64,000 nt of DNA from Silurus meridionalis (GCF_014805685.1 NC_060885.1:15147132-15211131); one strand, 5' to 3'; numbered from the stretch's first letter, positions 1-12,307 are shown. Notes: a model not told the origin generated them from the letters alone. Made by a program: numbers and translations.

Positions 1-853
1 AAAAAATAATAAAGACACCATTAGAAATATTTTGTTCATTAACTGACTCCTATATGACTCTACAAACAGAATCTTTGTGGACATACTCTTTGACTTGACT
101 TTACCAGAAACATTAAAGATTGCTCTTGGAGAGAAAAACTCTTTTAAAAGGGGCAAGGCATTGGTGAGAATCTGACACATGACCGACAGAGAGAACGATC
201 AGTAATACATTACAGAGTAATGTGTACGTGCAATCCATATCATATAGAAGATACATTGTACATGACCGAAGAACAGCCTGAAGCCAGTCTCATAAAGGGA
301 CATCATTTTATAGTGGCACCAAACCACTTCCAGATGGCTCATCTGAGTGGGCTGAGATTCCCAGCGTACACTGAGTATAGAGGCTCAGGCCATGTCATGT
401 GCTGCGTGGTGACATCAAACTGGGACAACTACAACCAGAGTGTCCTCTGAGCCAGCAATGACTCTCCAAAACAGCTGTGCTGATGGTTTCTAAACACCAC
501 AGAGAGAGGAAAAAATCTGCTTTAAATTATAGGCATTTATTACTCTTCTATTTTTTTTGCACTGTAAACAATTGAACAATTAGAACATTACTCTGATTTA
601 CAGGTAAAATACCAAAAAACATGATGCACTGTGGATCATCCAAATGTTTTACACAAATGTGGTAATGGTAAAAGAAAAAGTAATTTCAAATGCTGTAAAT
701 TATTATTATTTTTTTTTGTAAAACTTTTTCGTTTCACTTTTTATGCTAGCAAACTAACCAAGCTTGGTTTAGCAGTGAAATTATTTTATTTATTTATTCA
801 AATTCAGTGCACCCTCCTTGAAAAAATACATGGTTCAATAGTTTTGCTTTTTT
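1..853. other. Unique AT-rich stretch, no gene recognised
   Basis: No repeat family, exon or RNA gene is recognisable. The short open frame at 220-450 ends in a stop at 448-450 and has no codon pattern, splice context or family motif that would make it an exon. Homopolymer runs occur near 700-720. Confidence 0.6.
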
Positions 854-975
854 GCTACAGACCAGAAGGTCATGAGTTTAAATCCCAGCATGCCAAGGCT
901 GCTGACACTGGAACTTTAACTAAACACTTTAACCTTGTTCACTTATACTCTGTCTCTAAGTCACTTTTTCATAAA
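854..975 (+). mobile_element. Degenerate tRNA-derived SINE remnant
   Basis: The stretch starts with an acquired tRNA-like head: GGTCATGAGTTTAAATCCC near 868-886 resembles a Pol III B box (GTTCRANNCC) with one or two changes. It continues with sequence like the CTTTAACC...CTCTGTCTCTAAGTCACTTT body that follows such heads in fish SINEs, and runs into an A-rich tail near 970-1000. The family assignment is from memory of fish SINE consensus sequences. The copy is clearly mutated, with the usual GCAAGGCCCTTAACC segment altered, and is unlikely to be transcribed. Decayed chance similarity is the alternative. Confidence 0.5.
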
Positions 976-1425
976 AAAATTTAAACAAAATAAAAATAAA
1001 GAATTTATTGGATTGTATTTCACTTTAAATAATGATATGAATATATTAAGTCAATATACCATAGTCATATTTACATCAACTATTTACTGTAAATTTACTG
1101 TATCCAGTTATCAGTAAATTGTACAGAACATTTTTAAGTATCCCATATTCCAAATACTTGTTCCTGGCCATTAGATCCACAATTTCAAAGTCAGCAAGGA
1201 CATTTCAAAACACCGCCCTTCCAACTAATTTTACTACTGTCGAAGGAGAGACTGTTTCAGGAAAAAAAATGCAAATGCAGCCAAATGAAACACATTTCAA
1301 TGAGGTTGTTCGCAGTTTGTTACAGCTGAACGGTGTACTCTATGTCATTTTTCTCTCCCTCCTTCATCCTATCACCTCTTCCTCTCTGCCAACATCCGTA
1401 GCCCCAAATTGAGCATCTTATAGCG
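976..1425. other. No gene or repeat recognised
   Basis: AT-rich unique sequence. Open frames here (for example 1119-1412) lack family motifs and read through simple pyrimidine-rich sequence. Confidence 0.55.
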
Positions 1426-1429
1426 GGTA

Positions 1430-1645
1430 TCACCCTAACTCCCTAAGTCACTGATAATTATTCATGTAGCTGCTTTAGAGAGCCCTGAGAGTGATAAGCT
1501 CTCAATTCATTTACGCACAGATAAAGCCTTGCAAGTTCCTCTCCTTCATTTCTGCATTTTTCAATTAGCTCTTACATTGGACGGCGATATTTATTTTAGC
1601 CTGATTGCTTGTTAATTAGAAATCATGGGACATCTTTAAACGATA
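1430..1645. promoter_or_regulatory. Candidate conserved non-coding element
   Basis: A stretch of balanced composition without simple repeats, carrying several homeodomain-like TAAT/ATTA cores (CTGATAATTATTC, TTGTTAATTAGAAATC) and CpG-containing words. It contrasts with the AT-rich flanks and has no coding frame. Calling it regulatory is inference from composition only. Confidence 0.3.
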
Positions 1646-2105
1646 GCTCTTCTGCCCGTACACCTCGCAGACATAAATCCAGGTAATGCCTGATTATATT
1701 CTCTGTTCCCAGAGATCTTGACATGCCAAATGAGGTAATAAAATAAGACATGGTGACTGTGATTACTAATACACAATAGTACAGTTGTTAATGTGTTTAC
1801 TCTGGCACTAATGTCTGCGATGTAGGACGCAATAAAACGAAAGATTAAATCAGCCAGAGACTGTGATAGAGGAAATATGGCAACCCAGGCACAATTATAT
1901 ACATGAAGCATAGTCTCTAGTACTATTAATACTATCACGACTACTACTACTACTATTATTATTAATAATGATAAAAGATAAAATAAAACAATAATAATAA
2001 TCATTCCCACAATGTTGTTTTTCAAATGAAATGAAATAAGGCTGAATTACTATCTTCGCAGGTTTAAGCACAAAAGTGTATGCTTTCATGTTCTAAAGAA
2101 GCATT
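1646..2105. other. Unique sequence with imperfect (ACT/ATT)n run
   Basis: No gene seen. Positions about 1918-2010 hold an imperfect trinucleotide run (ACT then ATT/AAT), which explains the low-complexity open frames on the minus strand there. Confidence 0.6.
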
Positions 2106-2520
2106 ACACCCATTTGGCCCGAGGCTTTGCATCACCTTATTTCAGAAAGAACGGCTACATTATGTCTCAGAGCAGACATGGCGTTTACCCAAATTGGCAG
2201 GTCAGCGGAGGGCACTTCAGTAATGTTGCAAAGCACTTCAAAACCCACTTTCTCTCTTCCTCTCGCCTCTTCTCTCCCCTTCTTTATCTCTCATTTTATT
2301 TCAGCGGAATCTCTTTCAACTAGAGTGGGCTTAGGACAACTGCAGAGTTTGACATAATTATGTCTAGGCTAGCTTTAATCACTCTGGGCCCTCACTCCTT
2401 GATGCACATTATCTGACTCCAAACATGTCAGATCTATGGCTGAAACAGGCCAATTTACCCTCCAAAGTCGGCACCGAATCCCGTCTTTGACCGAAAGCCA
2501 CTAGAGACGTAGCTGTCTTC
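2106..2520. promoter_or_regulatory. Candidate conserved non-coding element
   Basis: A mixed-composition patch between AT-rich flanks. It includes words such as GACATAATTATGTC near 2351-2364, a 14-bp perfect palindrome with a TAAT core, and ends near 2520. There is no open frame with protein-family features. Regulatory status is inferred, not shown. Confidence 0.3.
2351..2364. promoter_or_regulatory. Palindromic homeodomain-like site
   Basis: GACATAATTATGTC reads the same on both strands and has a central TAATTA, the dimer arrangement bound by paired-type and other homeodomain proteins. It sits in a CNE-like patch. A 14-bp palindrome can also arise by chance in AT-rich DNA. Confidence 0.3.
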
Positions 2521-3623
2521 CTTGTTTTTTTCATCCTTTTTTTTTGAACATCGCTTGTCTTTCAAGAAAAACAAAGTTAAAATCTGTTACTTTTCTGCAC
2601 TTTTTAATAGATTGAAAAATCTGCCTGAAAAGAGGTTAATAAGGCACTGGTGCTGAATGTGCAGCAGTGTAATGGAGAAGATTTGATGTCAAATGAAGAG
2701 AAAGAGAATGAAGAGAATCTGCACAAAAACCAATTAGCTGTTGATTTACAGAGGGCTAACATGAATCGAACATTTCGTCATGATGTAGAAACCCTAAAGA
2801 AAGCCTCTGCCCTGAAACACATTAAATACCTTTATACTGAAATGACTGTGATGTGTGTAACAAATCTTGGGTGTCATTATTATTCGTTTATGTGAATTTA
2901 GCAGTTGTTTGTGCTGATGTGTCACAGAACACAATGTTTAATGGGAGAAAAGAATCTATAGCTTTATTTTACCATCTTGTGGATTCGCTTACTGGCAATC
3001 TACAAGATGGCAAGCATAGCACTAATGGCGGTATTAGTGTGAAAGTTAGCATAGCACATTTGGAGGTATTAGCATGAAACTTGAGTCTGCTCAAAGCACT
3101 GTTGCATCTGTCACTTTGGATAAAGTTGAAGCAATGGCTAATTATTCTTTTAGTATAATTCAGGAGTTCTACTCTTTTGTGATATTGTAATATTGTATTT
3201 GTGACTAATTAAACAAGTAGCTTTAGTTTAGGGTATGCCAAAAAATCTCCTGCAAATTTCACATCACAGTGAGATCACATTGCAGTGTATCTTCCCTTTT
3301 ATAATATTAAAGTGCAGTGTTCTTGTGAGACTTTCAGCTTTCAGCTGAATAGGCCATAAATACACAGATCTGCTCCTGATTGGCCAGTTTTATTTTATAA
3401 GCACACCACGATCCTGACCAAGACTCAAATGGGTCAAAGAACAAAGCCACATCAAAGCCACAGAGGCAGATTATGCACATACACACTAATGTGCTCCCAA
3501 GATACGCTCTTTCAACTTAAATCCAGGACCTTTGATGATGCTTTGATGAGCCTGATGGACCACTGTTAAAGAGAAAACATCAGCCAATATGAGCAATTCT
3601 GCTCACAGGAACGTGAGCCTGAA

Positions 3624-3624
<1 letters not shown>
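2521..3624. other. No gene recognised
   Basis: AT-rich unique sequence. Open frames at 2650-2895 and 2853-3077 show no known domain and no exon-like boundaries. A short direct repetition around 3000-3070 (two versions of GGTATTAG followed by TGTGAAAGTTAGCATAGCA or CATGAAACTTGAG) is the only internal structure seen. Confidence 0.55.
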
Positions 3625-3706
<82 letters not shown>

Positions 3707-3712
3707 CACACA
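3625..3712. repeat. (CA)n microsatellite
   Basis: About 88 bp of CA dinucleotides with one A interruption near 3691. It generates a spurious threonine/histidine open frame. Confidence 0.97.
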
Positions 3713-4366
3713 TACCAGAACTTAGCAGGATGGAAATAGAATATGATAAATACATGTGTGTAGACATATCAATGAACTAAAAAATAAATCATTCTTAAAT
3801 ACCTCAAACATACAAAAATACAAAGATGCCTTAAATACCTGTGCAGCTACTGTACTTTGAATATAATTCATAAGTCACAAATAATTTCTTAAACCTGTAC
3901 ATATGCTGGATAGATATTTCTCATTTTAGCTCTCCCAAATCTCCTAACTTTCTACCAAAGCCAGAGGATAAGAAACAGACACTGCAGGGCAAACGTAAAT
4001 GCCCAAAGAGAAAAAAAAGTGACACAAATTGAGATATAACTGGACAGAGCACAAGAGCAGCAGTAGAGCGTTTAGCAGCTGTGGTGAATTTCAGTTTGAG
4101 GGGGTTGAAAAGGGCAGAGCTGGCTCCTTCTTCACATGGCCTTAGTGCCACACTGAACCATGAGCCAGCAGTCCCAGTGGAGAAATCCACTCTTTCCTCA
4201 CTTCACTCCTCAGCACCAGGCCAGGAAAAAAGCTTCTCAAACTCTCCAGAGGCTCTGTTGCTGAATCCAGGCCTGATGTATCTGTCAGGGTGAGAGAGGA
4301 GGGCAGAGGAAAAATATGACATGAAGGGCAGCGGTCAACATGTAGCACTGGGACTCACTGGTCAAG
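3713..4366. other. No gene recognised
   Basis: Unique sequence. Overlapping open frames on both strands between 3921 and 4348 lack family motifs. Confidence 0.5.
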
Positions 4367-4440
4367 CAGAGAAGAGAAGAGAAGAGAAGAGAAGAGAAGA
4401 GAAGAGAAGAGAAGAGAAGAGAAGAGAAGAGAAGAGAAGA
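4367..4440. repeat. (GAGAA)n pentanucleotide satellite
   Basis: About 14 near-perfect GAGAA units (AGAGAAGAGAAG...), all purine on the plus strand. The same pentamer recurs at 18525-18591. Confidence 0.97.
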
Positions 4441-4460
4441 TCTCAGTATATCTCAGTATA
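4441..4460 (+). repeat. Tandem TCTCAGTATA dimer
   Basis: Two perfect copies of TCTCAGTATA directly follow the pentamer array and precede the left arm of the (TA)n palindrome. Confidence 0.85.
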
Positions 4461-4498
4461 AATATCCTGACCATGGGCAACCGTATTTAATATTTCTT

Positions 4499-4760
<262 letters not shown>

Positions 4761-4780
4761 AAAAATATATAAATACACAA

Positions 4781-4825
4781 CCTGCTACTAATATATATAT
4801 ATAATATATATATATTAGTAGCAGG
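4781..4825. repeat. 45-bp palindrome next to a hAT-like end
   Basis: Arms of 20 bp (4781-4800 and 4806-4825) are perfect reverse complements around the 5-nt centre ATAAT. The right arm includes the first 10 bp of the hAT-like element that starts at 4816, so the left arm holds an inverted copy of that element end. Allowing two mismatches, the mirrored end extends to 20 bp (4771-4790 against 4816-4835). Confidence 0.9.
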
Positions 4826-5884
4826 CTGTGCATTTGGTACCTGGGCCTTCAGTGAGGACTTACCCGACTTAATCCACCTCTTAATACCACCATCACGTCG
4901 CAATTATAGAAACCAGTAATACTATACAAAAACGCAATTTAGCAATGTGTAGCATTACAAAGAGAGAGACATTTTACATATGTAGGGTGAATACCATTTT
5001 ACTAAAGTAAGAAACCCAGTTAAGACAATTACAAACCTCTACACTACAACCGAGACTGTGCTACGGACATCATCTGGAGCAGTTCAGAATCAATATTTGT
5101 CTAATAACATGACAAAAACTTTAAAAATCTAAATAAAATACAACCTACTAACAAGAGATGCAGACTCATAATTTGCACCGCTCTTCAGAGGCTGTAAGCC
5201 AGTGGTACCGCTCGAATTCACTGGTCTGGAAGTGGAGAACATACCCTTTCCCGGGATGAGACAAGCTAGCTAGGTTCAGGGTTGGCCAACCTCTCCTCAC
5301 AATGTCTAGTTTTTCTTGAAAATCTATTTTTACGTGCGAGACCAAATCAATTTCTCTTCCTCCGTAAGTATAAAAAAAAGTGTAACTCAGATGTATTAAT
5401 GTGTGCAGAGCCTTGCAGACGTGTTTTGCCAGTCGAACTTGGCTGTAACAATTTCCCTCTGACCAACCAATCAGATTAAGGAAAAATGCTGACGCTATTC
5501 TGGGTCAGCTAGCTGGCTCGGTGAGGCGAATATGAAATCTGATTGGTTAAAGAAACAAACTCATTGATAATATTCTCAATGGTAAAAGGGCCAGCAGGAC
5601 TGACTTTGAAGGCCCTGGGCAGATTAGATTGACATGGCAGCACATAGACGCTGAAATCTTATTGGACATAAAAATCTAACATCCACATCCACATACACAT
5701 ACACATACTGGAAGCAGTGCAGCCAAGGAAAACGCTATGAAATTAAGAGAATAAACTGTTGGGAATAAATTAATAGAATTTCATGTAACAAATATTTGAA
5801 TTTATGTTGTAAATGTAGGTCAGTACTTCTAATAGTGTTTAGGCCAGCAGAGAAGGCTTTGATGGCCCTGACCCCCTGCCACTG
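4816..5884 (+). mobile_element. Non-autonomous hAT-like transposon, copy 1
   Basis: The element runs from TAGTAGCAGGCTGTGCATTT to GACCCCCTGCCACTG and is readily aligned along its whole length with the inverted copy at 30736-31774. Comparing the two gives terminal consensus near CAGTGGCGGGCCGTGC at one end and CAGTGGTGGGGGGTCAGG at the other. No transposase frame remains; the longest frames are short and unrelated to any family. The hAT assignment rests on the CAGTG-type ends and the 8-bp target duplication of copy 2. This copy has no visible target duplication and its left end is mutated and merged with a palindrome. It carries CCAAT-box pairs (5467-5477 and 5536-5546). Confidence 0.72.
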
Positions 5885-7039
5885 GAAAGAGTACACTAAG
5901 AGTAACTCGTGAAAAATCTGATAGTTCGAGAAGCCGTGAGTGGCTCGAAAGTTCAGAGTAACATTTCAAAACAGAGTTGGTACTAATAATTTAAAGTAAT
6001 AAATAAAACATTTATTTATTAGCAGCAAGTTTTTGCTATTTCCCTATTTGAAATTTCATCAAAGATCTCACAAAAAGATCCCCAAAAAGCACTGCAGAAA
6101 TAATTTCCAACTTTCTATGTAATTGTCTCTCTTGTCTGAAAGCAGCTCTTCTGTCCTTATGATCTATCATATTTTGTTTTTTAATTCCTCCAGCTACATC
6201 TTTTATTAGTCATGCACTCAGTGTCAGGGTCTAATTTCTGTGGGAGAGAACAACAGATGCCACTGATTATGATTATTAAGTGAATGCTAAGGCATAAGTG
6301 AAAGCTATAGTGCAATGAAGTGACAGACTAAGGGTGGAAGACTGTTCATTTTCATGTGTTAAAATATAAGACTGGGGTCTAGAACTAAGTAAATAAATAT
6401 CTATCATTTCCACCTCACAAACATGAGATATAATTAAAAAAAAGAAATAAAAAAAACCACAGGGGTGTGTTTTGTTGTTGAAGTTTGAATATGGAATGCA
6501 TATGTTTCTCTTATAAAATGTGAGGACTTCATAGCTTTACAGTGTACCCAATGTTATAACATTAGAAAAATGCAGTCAACAGGAAAATATGCTGGTTGTA
6601 TAGCATAAACATCACATAATCTCCATCTCTGTAAAGTATAATGTATATTAAACTGAAAATGTATTCTATAGTAAACTGACATATATGGCTAATGTGAAAA
6701 TATAGAATATTGTCTATAATAACAAAGAAAGATAGAGATTGATGCAGTAATGGTCTCTTTGCAAACCTCAAAACTTCCTCTCGCCTCTGCCTCAGCCATG
6801 CTGAATTAATGATAACAGACAGTTATGAATCATTCACATGCCTGTCTTTTAAAAAAGAACAACTAACAATGGAAACACAAGTATAAAAGATGAAATTAGG
6901 CATAATGATATAATGGCACATCATCTTAAGCTGACATTATGACACATTTTCCAACCAGTCTCATTGCATTGATTTTCATTAAGCCAGAAACTTGATCCTT
7001 TCTGTAGCCTTGTAACCCACTTATTTTCAATGATGCCCC
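5885..7039. other. No gene recognised
   Basis: AT-rich unique sequence. The minus-strand frame at 6562-6771 is rich in Tyr/Ile/Phe as expected from AT-rich DNA and shows no domain. Confidence 0.55.
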
Positions 7040-7330
7040 AAGATATGTGTCTCTACCGTCTGATTCCAAAGAGGGTTGAGTTAATCAGAAACGAGGCCCA
7101 GCAAACTGGCGAATTAGTATTCATAAAATGAGATCGACAGAATGTTAGTGTGTGGGTGTGTGTGGGTAACAATGGCAGCTGCAGCCATTATAGCAGCCAT
7201 ATGTATGAATAAAGCCATCGTGGAAGTGGAGGTATGCGACATTCAGGCTGCTTCACACAGAAAACAGAGGAGCACATGCTGATCACACAAACTAACATTT
7301 CCAACTAAATGCTCAATCTGTTTCTCCAAA
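7040..7330. promoter_or_regulatory. Candidate conserved non-coding element
   Basis: Mixed-composition DNA between AT-rich flanks, with GGCAGCTGCAGCCATTATAG (E-box-like CAGCTG) near 7173-7192 followed by a block containing AATAAAGCCATCGTGG. There is no coding signal. Regulatory status is inference. Confidence 0.3.
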
Positions 7331-8718
7331 CACAATGGCAAGACAATCAAGAAAGCTCTAAAGAGGCAAAAACACTCCACATTATGCTAAATACTCAGTT
7401 CTCTCACACACCTAAATCAACATGATAATTAGCTGATGAGATAAAGTTTGCAGTGTTAAAGCAGGTAAATAACAGCCATACCTTCACCAGTGTACTCTGA
7501 CATAACTGATCAGAAATCTATATAAGTGTAAAAAAATAAATATTAAGGATTTTTGAAAGGATTTTTAAATTAAGAAGTTTATAATTTAAGGCCTACCGTA
7601 TTACATGATTCTATACTATTGCAAAATAGCAAAATAACTTGAAATATGAGTTTCTAATTATTTCTTCTGACTCCTACTAAATCATTGTTCTTGAGGTTGG
7701 TCCAGAATAATTTACGTATCACTTATATCCCACAATTGTAGCCTTCATGGTCTAGGTTGATAGGGAAGAAATAGTTCAGGTTTGAATGCATAGTTCAAAT
7801 AGAATATGAACAGGGAATGGCCAACCTACTGAATATTAGCCTTGGACTGCAATTTATTTACACCAAACAAAGAACAAAAGACTAAAGAAGCTGCTTGGAT
7901 GAGTTATGAAACTTTTTGGTCAAACCATATAGAAGTCCAGTTCCAGGAAAATAAAAAGAATTCTGACAATGTATGTGGGTGAAATATTTCATTAGTAATT
8001 TTACTAATATTTAATTATGTTGCAATAAGCGGTCACAAGTTTATCAGGTTTTATGTAAAAGTAAAAGAAGCTTTGAGTACAATGGATCTTAAGACAGATA
8101 ACTTATATATCATTTTAATTCATTAAAGTTTTTTTATGGTTGCATAAAAATTTCTTGCAACCATAAAAACTGAATGCATTTCATTTATAAAATTCACAAT
8201 GTCTTGCATGCAAATCAGCCAAATACAACATTTAGAAAGCAATCATGAATTTTGGTTTTATGTTACTATGAAAAGGAAGGTGGTCCATCATATGTAAAAA
8301 AAAAAAAAAATTGTAAAAAAATTCATACATAATCAGACTGTACTTTTCTACTTTTAAGGCAACACAAACAAAGTGTACAAGAAGACGCATTTTAAATAAC
8401 AAATATCAATTCCAGTTATTTTTTTTAAGTTGATTGCTGAGAGTCACAAAGTATGCTTTTTCCCCTAAATCTATTTATTTTGCAGTTGAGGCTTCATGTA
8501 ACTAGATTTGTTTTGGGGTGTTTAGTATTTCAAAAAACAACTTTTTTTACTTCTAAAACAAGAAGCTATCATACACCAGTATACAACATACATTTGTACA
8601 TTATTTCTTCAGCGTCAGTAAAATCCAGTAAATTCAAATATTCCATTTAATTAATCCATTTAATTAATCATTATGCTAATAATGATTAATAATAATGCTT
8701 AAACTAAAACATTGTTAC

Positions 8719-8722
<4 letters not shown>
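7331..8722. other. AT-rich, no gene recognised
   Basis: Nothing but AT-rich sequence and homopolymer runs (A run near 8299-8311). The hairpin at 8126-8168 (TTTTTATGGTTGCA... against TGCAACCATAAAAA) is an imperfect inverted repeat. Confidence 0.55.
8130..8169. repeat. Short inverted repeat (hairpin)
   Basis: TTTTTATGGTTGCA (8130-8143) is mirrored by TTGCAACCATAAAAA (8155-8169), giving an AT-rich stem-loop with an 11-12 nt loop. It could be a folded-back remnant of a MITE. No further termini are visible. Confidence 0.6.

Positions 8723-8797
<75 letters not shown>
8723..8797. repeat. (TA)n microsatellite
   Basis: About 75 bp of uninterrupted TA dinucleotides, flanked by very AT-rich DNA with further short palindromes (TATTTTATAAAATA near 8831-8846). 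Confidence 0.96.
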
Positions 8798-8801
<4 letters not shown>

Positions 8802-9008
8802 TGTTTGTAGTAATATTTTATATTTTATTATATTTTATAAAATATAAAATAGAATAAATCAAATTAAGGCAGTAAACATTTTATTATATTGATTAAATTG
8901 ACTAATCAATTAAATTGCCACAAAGTAAATACAATTCAATAATTGGAAACATAAAATGAAATAGTTTACAATTGTTAATCAGCATTTGGATAATACAGAG
9001 TGTAATGT

Positions 9009-9009
<1 letters not shown>
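8798..9009. other. AT-rich, no gene recognised
   Basis: Low-complexity AT-rich sequence with short inverted repeats; no feature beyond this. Confidence 0.5.

Positions 9010-9052
<43 letters not shown>
9010..9052. repeat. (GT)n microsatellite
   Basis: About 21 GT units. Confidence 0.97.
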
Positions 9053-9055
<3 letters not shown>

Positions 9056-10300
9056 TTACATTTAATAATAAATATTCTAAAGATATGTTCTAATTATTTG
9101 TGCTACTTTTTTTTCCCTTTATTCCCTCCCTCGATATATGGAATTGTCAAGATGTTCTTCTTTTAAGAGAAGTGCTTGAAGCTGGACATAAAACACTAAA
9201 CGTTATCCACTATCCAGTTTGTGGTTAGCGAGTAACGCTAGTGATATGCTAGCATTTTCATGCATGCATAAAACTTATCTTATCTTATTTGCAGTGAGTA
9301 GTCACAGTGAGCAGCCACATTGTTGTGTTTGTTTTCAAGTTTAAAAATAATAATAAAAAATACACTCAAAGTGCAAGGCAGAGACTAAACAAACTTGCGG
9401 TCCGCCACTTAATTATGCTTCTGAGGGCATTTTCAAAAAAAGATCGAGAAGATTCTTGTATTTCTATTTTCAACAGCAATATTGAACAGTCTTCTACACC
9501 AATGCTCTTCTAAAAATGCAAGACCTACTACACTATGCTTTCCTGATCTTAAGGCCAGTCTGGCCTTAGAAGCATTTCTGAGATAAAGCCTTGTTCTGCA
9601 AATCTCCTCAATAAATTACAGTTGATTCAGTTAGACAGTGTGTAAGATATCATAGATTAATCTCTGCATAGGTTTGTTTTTGTGGTAGAGAGTATAAAAT
9701 TGGTGTGCTGCATATCCAATTTTCTTTTTTTCCTTTTTATTCCTGAATAGCTGATACATCTCTTCCTCAGAAGCTGGAGTGTGGTGGCCGTTGTGGACCC
9801 TGTGGTGCATTCACAGCCAGCAACATCAACTCTCAAATCTTATCTTGTTAAATCAGCCAAATGCGAAGAAGCTGTAAGGGAGGGAATTAATGGGCAGAAT
9901 GCTGGAGTGAGAGAACAGGTCGTTTTAATCCAGGGAACAAGGGTGTGTGTGTGTGTGTGTGTGTGTATCTGGGGAAGGGATGCGACAGTGTAAAGATGAG
10001 TATCTGCTGTCAAGGTTGCATTGTGCCGTTTACTCCACAGGTTCGTGTTCGGCCTCTCTTCCCTATAGTTGAATACCGCAGAGGCAGAGTTATCTACTTG
10101 GTTTGGGAGCTGGGATAGTGTGAGATACAGTGGAGCAGAGAAAGGAGAAAACGAGTGTCATAAACCTTACAACTGCTACGAGGGGAAATGGGGAAGTGTG
10201 TAAATGTGGGAATTTTTGTGAGTTGTCAGGATGTTCTATGGATTATGCAATACTACTACCGGTTCTAAGCGGCTATGATCAGGCACATAAATAAAAAGTA
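9053..10300. other. No gene recognised; short (GT)n at 9942-9967
   Basis: Unique sequence with one 26-bp GT run. Open frames such as 9781-9993 run into the GT repeat and have no family motif. Confidence 0.55.
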
Positions 10301-10560
10301 CCACTTTGATGCAAGTATCGGGTTCTCATTAAACTGCCGTTCATTTACGTGTCACCAGAAAGCCATGCAGCCACTGAGGTCATAAAGATGAGCCTTATTG
10401 GAAGTGCTAATGTGACTGTGGCACAGAACAATGGCACTGTAGCCTTTCTCCACTCAGGAGCATACTAATTACACACACTGCCCTTGATCCTGACCTTGGT
10501 GGGTCACTTAGCAGTTGTGATCTGTCTCTGACTCTTAATAAAATCCCTTTTGGCAGGGTG
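10301..10560. promoter_or_regulatory. Candidate conserved non-coding element
   Basis: Balanced composition with motifs such as CTCATTAAACTGCCGTTCAT, GCATACTAATTACAC and TGACCTTGGTGGGTCA (10491-10506; nuclear-receptor-like half sites TGACCTTGG/GGGTCA). Candidate enhancer by inference only; no frame codes for a recognisable protein. Confidence 0.3.
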
Positions 10561-10589
10561 AGCCAGAGTGCCAGACTCCACCCCCCACC

Positions 10590-10592
<3 letters not shown>

Positions 10593-10634
<42 letters not shown>
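10593..10634. repeat. (TC)n microsatellite
   Basis: About 21 TC units, giving a serine/leucine low-complexity frame. Confidence 0.97.
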
Positions 10635-10638
<4 letters not shown>

Positions 10639-12240
10639 TGTTGTGCCAAGTGGGCAAAGACGTAATGACTGGTGCAGTCACACTTGTGGTTTCAGAAAAC
10701 CAATTCCAGTGCCACTCCTTTCGAATGAACTACAACACTTAATTTGTGGGAGCTGAAAATACAAACGTAAAAACTTGTATGTATGTTTTCATGTTTGTTA
10801 CATTGAAATTTTTTTTCTTTAACACAATACTTCAAATATTCATACTCAAAGCCACAACCTTTAACAGATTATGCCATTTGGCACACATAACATTATTGGC
10901 GTTACAGTCCTGCAGTGGAAACTGGAATCATATTATATTGATGTGATCATTTGGCTGCATTACTGCATCGGTTACTCAAAGGTTGTCTTGAGAAAAACTG
11001 CAATCCAGTAGGCGGCTGAAATATAATATTACAAATATTGTAAAGGATTTTAATATCAATATATAAGAATTACAGTGTTTGTTTGAATCGTATTAACAAA
11101 TCTAAGCAAACCTCCCTTGACTAAGACAGTTGAGATTTTCACTTCATAACATGTATCAAAACATATCCCAATATATGAGATATTACTAAAATTATTAGAA
11201 ATTCCTTCACATGTATTTATTTTATATATTTTATAATGTAATTAGAATGATTTTGGTGTGTGTTTAATCAGCTCCTGTCCAACCCTAACCAAATGTTTTT
11301 GGTGGCCCAGGAAGTTGTCATAGCACAAGATTAATATTATGTCAAGTTTATTGATGAATTGCTGGTGCAAGTATTAGGTGTTTACAGCCACACCTGATAT
11401 CTGGACCTCTCAAAGATATTACCAAATGTACTTACATGCATTAATAAGAAGTGTATTATAAATTCTTTAACTACTTTTGTCTAGATGCCTATGGTGGTTG
11501 GTGGTTGGAGCTATTTCTGTGTTAAAACATCACAATAAAATCAGTGTGAAAGAGAATGTACAGCGTTATATAAATTATATTTTTTTGTTTGTTTTTCGTG
11601 ACTTGATTAGTTGCGAAATTAAAAAAAAAATCCTCTTTCTTGTTAAAAACCGCCTCAATGCTGGTTTAGAACGAATTCACACACAAGGACAAGCTGGAAT
11701 AAATGACAGGATTTGTCAAGTTTGCCACAAAGGGAATATATCTATAAATAAAATATATAAATGAATAAAATATATAAATAAAAAAATTAAGTGAAATAAG
11801 GAGAGCCAACCTTAGAGGCTGATAAATACCTAAAACTGAAAATATTTCTACTAAAGAATTTGTCTGTGCTGTATCATGCAACGATTTATTTCAAAAACTA
11901 CAAATCAGCCTTTGAAATAAGTCATTGTTACACATCATTGATTTTCTTTAATATTCATATACGCCTCCTGCTTTGCACAATGCCTCTGTAATTAACACTA
12001 ACATTAGTGCACACATTACAATACACTCTAGAAAGGCAGAAGGTGCTGAGGAGAGAGTGACAGTCCAGGTTTAAATGCAACCCCTTAAAGCCAGCAGTAA
12101 GGCAGTGAAGGGAGTGGGGAAAAGTAGAGACTGTCGAGAATAATGGCTGCATCTTTCAAGTTGGATCAGGTCTTTCTGTAATGAAGAGAAAAGTTTTTCT
12201 TCCTCCTGTATGCCAGGAACAATAAGTGAGAACGATGGAG
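10635..12240. other. No gene recognised
   Basis: AT-rich unique sequence. Frames at 10746-10946, 11477-11764 and 11955-12152 have no recognisable family features. A short direct repeat of ATAAATAAAATATATAAATGAATAAAATATATAAATA type occurs near 11746-11780. Confidence 0.55.
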
Positions 12241-12245
12241 GAGAC

Positions 12246-12254
12246 GAGAGAGAG

Positions 12255-12305
<51 letters not shown>
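12246..12305. repeat. (GA)n microsatellite
   Basis: About 60 bp of GA dinucleotides with one C interruption near 12257. Confidence 0.96.

Positions 12306-12307
<2 letters not shown>

Noticed and set aside
220..450. 76-codon open frame as a possible exon
   Set aside because: No family motif, no convincing splice signals and no codon bias; short frames of this size are common by chance.
3589..3780. Histidine/threonine-rich protein
   Set aside because: Pure translation of a (CA)n microsatellite; the same applies to frames at 12638-12986, 38254-38713, 50013-50376 and 51017-51309.
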